From the NCBI GenBank assembly GCA_026120185.1, contig JANUWF010001614.1:2405501-2469500 (forward strand): a stretch of DNA of 64,000 nucleotides, read 5' to 3'. Below, one piece after another: positions 58,506 to 64,000 of the stretch. The notes beneath the pieces are model-generated. The model was not told the DNA's origin and did no database searches. It saw only the letters and a program-made list of their open reading frames with translations. Every line of letters begins with the position of its first letter. Position 1 is the stretch's first letter. This DNA is from Voacanga thouarsii (lineage: Eukaryota > Streptophyta > Magnoliopsida > Gentianales > Apocynaceae). The translations under genes were made by a program, and so were the position numbers.

Positions 58506-60078
58506 AATTGGAGCTTTAGCATAATTAAATTTTATTTTTGTTTGGGAAGGCTATATTTTCGGCCATGTATGCTTTAGGGAAGAGTAGAGGTGTTGTCTTA
58601 GGGGAGACATGATAGGAGTATCCTAATCCTACTCTTGTGCCCTACAAAAATTTCCAAGGGAATTCATACCCTTCTTGATCCTTAGTTTTCTTACTTCTCA
58701 ATTCATTAGAATATTCAATTTATTCAAGCCAATTTCATTCCAGAAAATTCCAACAAAGTGTTGTGGCTTTGAAGGTTCAAAAATGTCTAAGAGTAAGACA
58801 TCTTGTGGGCCGAAATTGGGTAGGAGTTGTGGAAGGTTCCCAAGAGATTAATCTTCATGGTTGAACCTTCAAAACTCCACCATAGCTATGTTCATTTTCT
58901 TCATAAAGTTATCTGGAATTTTTCCAGCTTCTTGTTCAGTCCAAGTGTTGAAATTCTCAGCCATCATTTCCTCCCAAATGCTGCCAGAAAAATAGCCCTC
59001 TTGACCAGCTTGAAGTCTGAAATTATGAGGCCAAAACCGGACTGCACAAATGCTGTGCAAACCAGAAAATTTTCTGGGCAAATTCGCAGCTTTGGTGATC
59101 CTAAACCAAACTGTTTTCTTCCAGTTTTCATCCAGCACCTTAGCCACGTTTTTCCTCCATAAAGAAGACTGGAAACCAACCTTGAAAGACCTCTGAATGC
59201 CCTTTCAAATCCTCTACAAACTGACTGAAAAATGGCAGTAAAAGCTGCCCAGAAAATTCCAGCAACTAGCAAAAATTTGTACAGGAATTTTTCCAACGTT
59301 GCTCCATCTTTAGCCTTGTCCGAAACCTTCCTCATTTTTCTGTACAAACTTCCCTTGAACAGCCATGAACTGAGCTCCATCATCTTATCCAACCTTCTGC
59401 TCGAAAAACCTGTCCATGGCTGCCCCTAAAATGTCTCTAACAATTACTCCAATCAAGCTATTGATTGAAGACCAAAATTCCAGCAAATATATTTAGTAAA
59501 CTTCCATAAAATATCCCTTAAACAACCAAACATTCCTTCACCATTGTACTCCCTCTTTTCGGCCACCATTAAGCCCCTTCAAACAGCTTTCATTCCAGCA
59601 GAATCCCTAGCCATCCAGTCGGCCATTAGAGCTTCCAATAACTCTCCTCCATTGAAGATCTTCTTACCATATTTTGTTTCCAAAATTGATTCCCTAAAAT
59701 ATTCCTTTTGGATTCCAAATAATCAGCCTTCCTTTTTCCTCTCAAACCAGAAAATTCAATTGCGAAAACTCCCTCAAACAATTTGGCCACTCCTTCCTTC
59801 AAAATTTCAGCTAGCTTTAAGCAAAATCCTTTCCATTCTCTTCAACCTTTAAGAACACCTACTAGCATCCATAAGCCTAATACCATTCCAATCTTCTCCA
59901 AAAACTCCAGACCACACCTACTCCACCCCTTGAAACTACATCTGCAATTTTTAACATCAAATACCAAAATCCAACTCTCTCTTTTGGATCGAAAAACCAG
60001 TATTTTTGTAAAGGCTCAAGAACATCTTCAAGGTAAGCATGATCAATCACACCACCTCCTCTCATCTTCAATTTCTAA

Positions 60079-60081
<3 letters not shown>

Positions 60082-60116
<35 letters not shown>
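60082..60116. repeat. (TA)n microsatellite
   Basis: Pure TA dinucleotide run inside the solo LTR. Confidence 0.95.
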
Positions 60117-60118
<2 letters not shown>

Positions 60119-60128
60119 CATACTAATG

Positions 60129-60129
<1 letters not shown>

Positions 60130-60162
<33 letters not shown>
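60130..60162 (+). repeat. (CT)n microsatellite
   Basis: Pure CT dinucleotide run 14 bp after the (TA)n run, inside the solo LTR. Confidence 0.95.
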
Positions 60163-60165
<3 letters not shown>

Positions 60166-62470
60166 CCGAATGGTGACTTCCACCATGGCCATGTTTTCTC
60201 CATCTCTCTTGGACGGATCTAGTCTCCTAGGAGTAGGATCCATTCGAAACTAGTCCAAGGTAGTCATCAATCAAGTAAGCCTCTTCAACCCTCTCTTTAA
60301 ATTCTAGATTCATGTCTCTAGGATGATATTGGAAGGAGATGGATTATGATTAGGATTTGAGCATATGTTGTTGTAATGAGTTGAGATTGAAGCATGAATA
60401 AATGTGTGTATATGATGGAGATGGTATTGATATATGAGTTGATTGTCTTGGTTGATTGTATGGCGTTTTTAGGATTTAATACATGTCTCCATGCCGTGAG
60501 TGGTATATGTGATCAAGCATTTTAGAGATTATGTCATCTTTGGTGAATAGTGTTTATGTTCATGTATGATTGTTAAAGCCATGAATATGTATATGTTGGT
60601 AGAGGTTGGATCATATCTTGGTAAATTTAGATCTATGCCTTTATTCATATTTTGGATGATTGGATGAATTGGAGTGGAGTATATGTTCATGATTGTGGTT
60701 ACCAATGGAAATATGATCGTGGCCTAGTTGTCCCTAAGCTAATTTTATTTCTTCAATAAAATGATTAATGCTATAATTCTTTCTAGTAAATTTTGAAAAC
60801 CCTAGGAATGGTAGATTTGGACTATTATATATAAAGTAAGGATATTTTAGTCAAATAAATAATAGTTTTTATTAAATAAATAAAATATATAGACATTATA
60901 TAAAATAATAATATCAAATAAAGCCTTTTATATAAATAATCATAATAGATAAAATTTTAATTTTGTAAGTTTTATATTCATAAATACTATTAAAATTTAT
61001 TTATTTTCTTTCAATCAAAACCTATTAAAATTTACTTGCAATTAATTTTAGTTATCAATTATTTTCTAACAATTAATTAGTAATAAATCATTATTTTACC
61101 TAATACTGCTTAGGACTCTTCATCAAATAAACTCTAATTTATTTTTAGCAAGATTTAAACCATTAACTTATTAGTACCTATTCCCCAAAACCCTAACTAC
61201 TTTAATATCAAACTAGACTTAGCTTATAAACCTTTTATTTATTATCTGGCCTTAAAGCTTGGGATACTAGGATCATAGTTTTAGTAAGTTGAGCTACTTT
61301 TATTTGTGAAAGTGAATTTTATCTTGAGTTTAATTACGGCTTATATTTACCCCAGGCGGGGTTAGGCCAGCTATTGAAGACCTTTATTTTATCTCAAGCT
61401 AAGGATCATGTAAACTCCTGCATAAAAACCGTTTGATGCAAAATGATTATTATAACAAGCCAAATGTAGAATGTATGGACACTCACTTCTATAAAGGCAA
61501 TTGAGGATTGTCATTTTTCCCATTTTAGTCAAACAAATTATTTGAAAAATCAATGAACAGATTTACTCAAATCCTAAAACTCTTTCTAAAACTGATTTTG
61601 ATAAAGACTTTGGAAATCCTTAATTGCCATTTTCTAGTGGAACTATGTTTTTTTCATTTTTCCCTAAGTGGGATTAATTACGTTGAGTACTCAATAAGGG
61701 TGGACTACTATTACTAGTCTTTGAAGGGTTATGGTAAGTCTCTCAGTAGGTGGCCACTTCTGAGGGGTGAGTCCTTCTCGGATAAGATGTCAGTCCAGTA
61801 GGTCGTACCGGTCCGAGCTAGCAGTTTTCAGTCAAGTGGACTGTGTGTTACCGAAATGCACAATCGGTTTTGTTTGGATATAGAGAAGGAAGAGTATCTT
61901 GCCCAGTAGGCCGATCATCTACCTTTTGTTAGTCTACACAAAGTATGGCATTCTGACCGTTGTATGGTTATGGGGCCCAACGTGTGATAACCCATGACCA
62001 CATTTTTGAGTGATTGATTTTATTGTACATGTATGGTTGGAAAAGCTAAAACACCACTCTTGATTTTGACTGTTGTTTATTGCTTGCCAGTATTTCTCTT
62101 ATGAAGCTTTTATACTTTGCATCCACGAACTGTTTTCCCTAGATACTCAAAGCACACACGGACTTACTGAGATTTTTATCTCATCACCCTTTTTACCATG
62201 ATTTCAGGTCGATCCTGCTGTGGGGATGAGTAGCTAGTGTTGTCCGCCTTGGAAGAGATTTTATTATTTATTTTTATGTAATGCTTTGGGAGTTGAGAGT
62301 GAATAATGTTATTTCTGGATTTGTTTTTAAATTCTTGGATTGTATAAGTTTTAAGTATTGTTTTATTCCATTATTGTGAATGTGTGACCTACTTATAAAG
62401 ACCCCTTGTCCTTTGGACGGAGCGACATCCCCGGCCCTGTCGGGCCTAGGTAGTGGGGTGTTACATCTGG

Positions 62471-64000
62471 TCATTGGAAAATATTGTTTAACTACATGCT
62501 TTCTCAATAATAGATTCATATCCAAGAATTATGGGAATTATTTAGTTTAAGTTGAGTTCTAAAACATAAAGGAACTCCCATTGAACAAAATAGTTATGCT
62601 CAAATTTAACAAAAAAACACCTATCTAAGAAAGGCTTGGAAATTGAGGGACTCACGATATCCATAATTCAGTAAACCATTGAATAGAAATGCTCGTATTT
62701 AAATATTTTAGAAAATCACTAGCTAAAATAGGGATTATAAATTAGAGGGATTCATCTTGATTAGCTATCATTCACTTATTCGCCTTCACTAGTTTATGGA
62801 TTCCATAAGTCGGGTTCGCCTACAACAAGGACATATTTCATACTCTTTTTTTTAGCATGGAATATAATTCTTTACACATAATATAGACTTCTAAGGTGTG
62901 GTAATGAGCGTAGTCACTTTAATTTCATATATGTGAAATCTCTTTAATAATATTTTAGGTAATGTGCATATAATGCGCATCAATTACCCCATAACTTATA
63001 TCATTCCTTTCTATGTATGCTCATGGGCTTGAAAGAGGTTTCATTCTTTAAGATTCAGAACCATTCCTTTGTCTAGATTATACCAAAACAATTAGCACTT
63101 CTTTATTCAACAAAACAGAAATTTAATCTTCTTCTTGGCCATTTCCCATTTTTACCTCAAAACTTTTGATTCCATTATCCAAATGAGGTCAAACTTATTG
63201 CAAAATATTCTTAAGACAATTATCTATGAATTCAAGGTCACAAAACCCCAACATCTTTAGCCGTTTGGGACTGGTGTTAGCAAAATAGCCAGCATTCTTA
63301 ATAATGATCATTTTCATATAATGGTAGCTATCATTTGTTTGTCCAAAACATCCTTAGCAATAAAAGTGCCAAGAAAACTACCCCAAAACTCCTTCCAATG
63401 TTCAACATACTCTCATGTTTAGCATTGAAATTCCATACCCAACACATCTACTTCCAAAGAAAGCAACAACTACTAACACAACTATTCTAGTTTTCATTTC
63501 CCATCAATTACATAGCCACTTTCTTTTCTTCCATACTTCTTCTTTACTCACCTTAACAAACTTTCAATATTTGGCTCACTTCAAACACATCAAATGAAGT
63601 ATAAAACATAATAATATGCTCCCTCATTGCAGCTGATTATCTATTTCCCTAAACAATTTCACAAACAATAATTCCACCAAAATGTTTTCTAATTCTTCCA
63701 TACCTCCATTTTTTGGTTTATTGTTTCCTTTTATAACTTGGCAATCTCTTGAAGGTAATGGTAGGTTTGGGAACATTTAGGAAGGTAATGGAAAATGTGA
63801 GAGCTTTATAGAAAATGTAAGAAGCTTTACATAATCATGCATTGTCAAAAGATACTTCTTAAAGTCAAAGCTTCTATATAAATATCCAAAATTCATTAAA
63901 TGGAGTGGGCCACCTCCAATTAATCTTTTGGTCCCCATGGTCATCCATATGAAAACTTTTTTTTGTCTTCCTTTTTAGTGGGCCCTACTTAATGGCTTTT
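62471..64000 (-). repeat. Probable minus-strand gypsy LTR, right part
   Basis: Noncoding to the window end. On the minus strand a TATA-like 'atatttatatagaagc' lies at about 63870-63885, with 'ggtggcccactcc' nearby, suiting the promoter half of an LTR continued from 57268-58191. No coding sequence; the short frame at 63415-63597 is pyrimidine-rich noise. The start of this LTR is beyond the window. Confidence 0.35.

Larger units (their letters stand above)
58197..62465 (+). mobile_element. Very long solo LTR (4,269 bp), target duplication TCTGG
   Basis: Begins TGTGAAACCCCAG and ends GTGGGGTGTTACA, imperfect inverted ends typical of Tekay/Del-like Ty3/gypsy LTRs. TCTGG lies on both sides (58192-58196 and 62466-62470). 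No PBS, PPT or pol sequence is inside, so this is a solo LTR. Its 3' end shares 'ttataaagaccccttgtc' with the LTR fragment ending at 15333. Inside are a tRNA-like unit (58447-58505), (TA)n and (CT)n runs, and a moderately GC-rich block (58800-60250) with open frames up to 156 codons on both strands, none of which resembles a protein. Length is at the long end for plant LTRs, so a nested insertion or captured sequence in 58800-60250 is possible. Confidence 0.8.

Noticed and set aside
58827..60253. Open frames of 92-156 codons on both strands
   Set aside because: They overlap one another on both strands, contain microsatellite-encoded runs, lack any recognisable domain and lie inside an LTR.
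1..64000. CRISPR arrays, bacterial operons, rRNA genes or organelle insertions
   Set aside because: No regular short repeat-spacer pattern, no dense short-spaced intact coding regions, and no rRNA-like or organelle-like sequence was seen.

Overview
This window looks like nuclear DNA of a flowering plant, probably a eudicot. It is AT-rich and consists almost wholly of decayed LTR retrotransposons (Ty1/copia and Ty3/gypsy), stacked, nested and duplicated, with microsatellites and one DNA-transposon end. No complete protein-coding gene is visible. At most there are two short pieces that look like exons of ordinary plant genes (13645-13776 and about 51860-52260). Every retroelement reading frame is broken by stops and frameshifts. 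Gene-poor, probably pericentromeric DNA would fit. Species cannot be told from the sequence.

Layout. 1-10114 (copy A) is repeated almost perfectly in direct orientation at 33891-44004 (copy B). Each copy holds, left to right: the 3' noncoding end of a SIRE-type copia element; a remnant of a plant-transposon-protein-like (PTP) ORF joined to a Tat/Athila-type gypsy 3' end; noncoding LTR-like DNA; a minus-strand copia gag-pol; and its long leader. In copy A the leader abuts a plus-strand fragment of a second copia family (RT tail, RNase H, 3' LTR; 10097-11563). Copy B breaks 18 bp past that joint. An older, more diverged copy C (45135-50125, matching about 7245-12205) has the same back-to-back joint, so the composite was duplicated as a unit.

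12206-25466 holds a possible cellular 3' exon, a CACTA transposon end with about 121-bp tandem repeats, gypsy LTR ends in both orientations, a minus-strand gag fragment with PBS and LTR, and a Tat/Athila block. In that block one LTR (19623-23028) has a 3'-end tract on its left and a PBS plus gag on its right, and carries a nested solo LTR with a clean CTTAT target duplication. 25467-34614 is a SIRE-type element: LTR, PBS, gag with two zinc knuckles, protease, integrase, RT, RNase H and a downstream PTP/coiled-coil ORF.

44005-45134 is another SIRE LTR piece and a second PTP ORF, followed by copy C. 50126-52737 is AT-rich DNA with microsatellites and a possible gene 5' region. 52738-57267 is a further copy of the copia leader, then a Tat/Athila 3' end and LTR. 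58197-62465 is a 4.27-kb solo LTR with target duplication TCTGG, inserted in DNA that itself looks like a minus-strand gypsy LTR.

The intact ends (target duplications, PBS, PPT and LTR termini) allow a relative order of events. I found no convincing new functional system. The most unusual items are the duplicated back-to-back copia composite, the shared Tat/Athila LTR, the very long solo LTR and the PTP ORFs.
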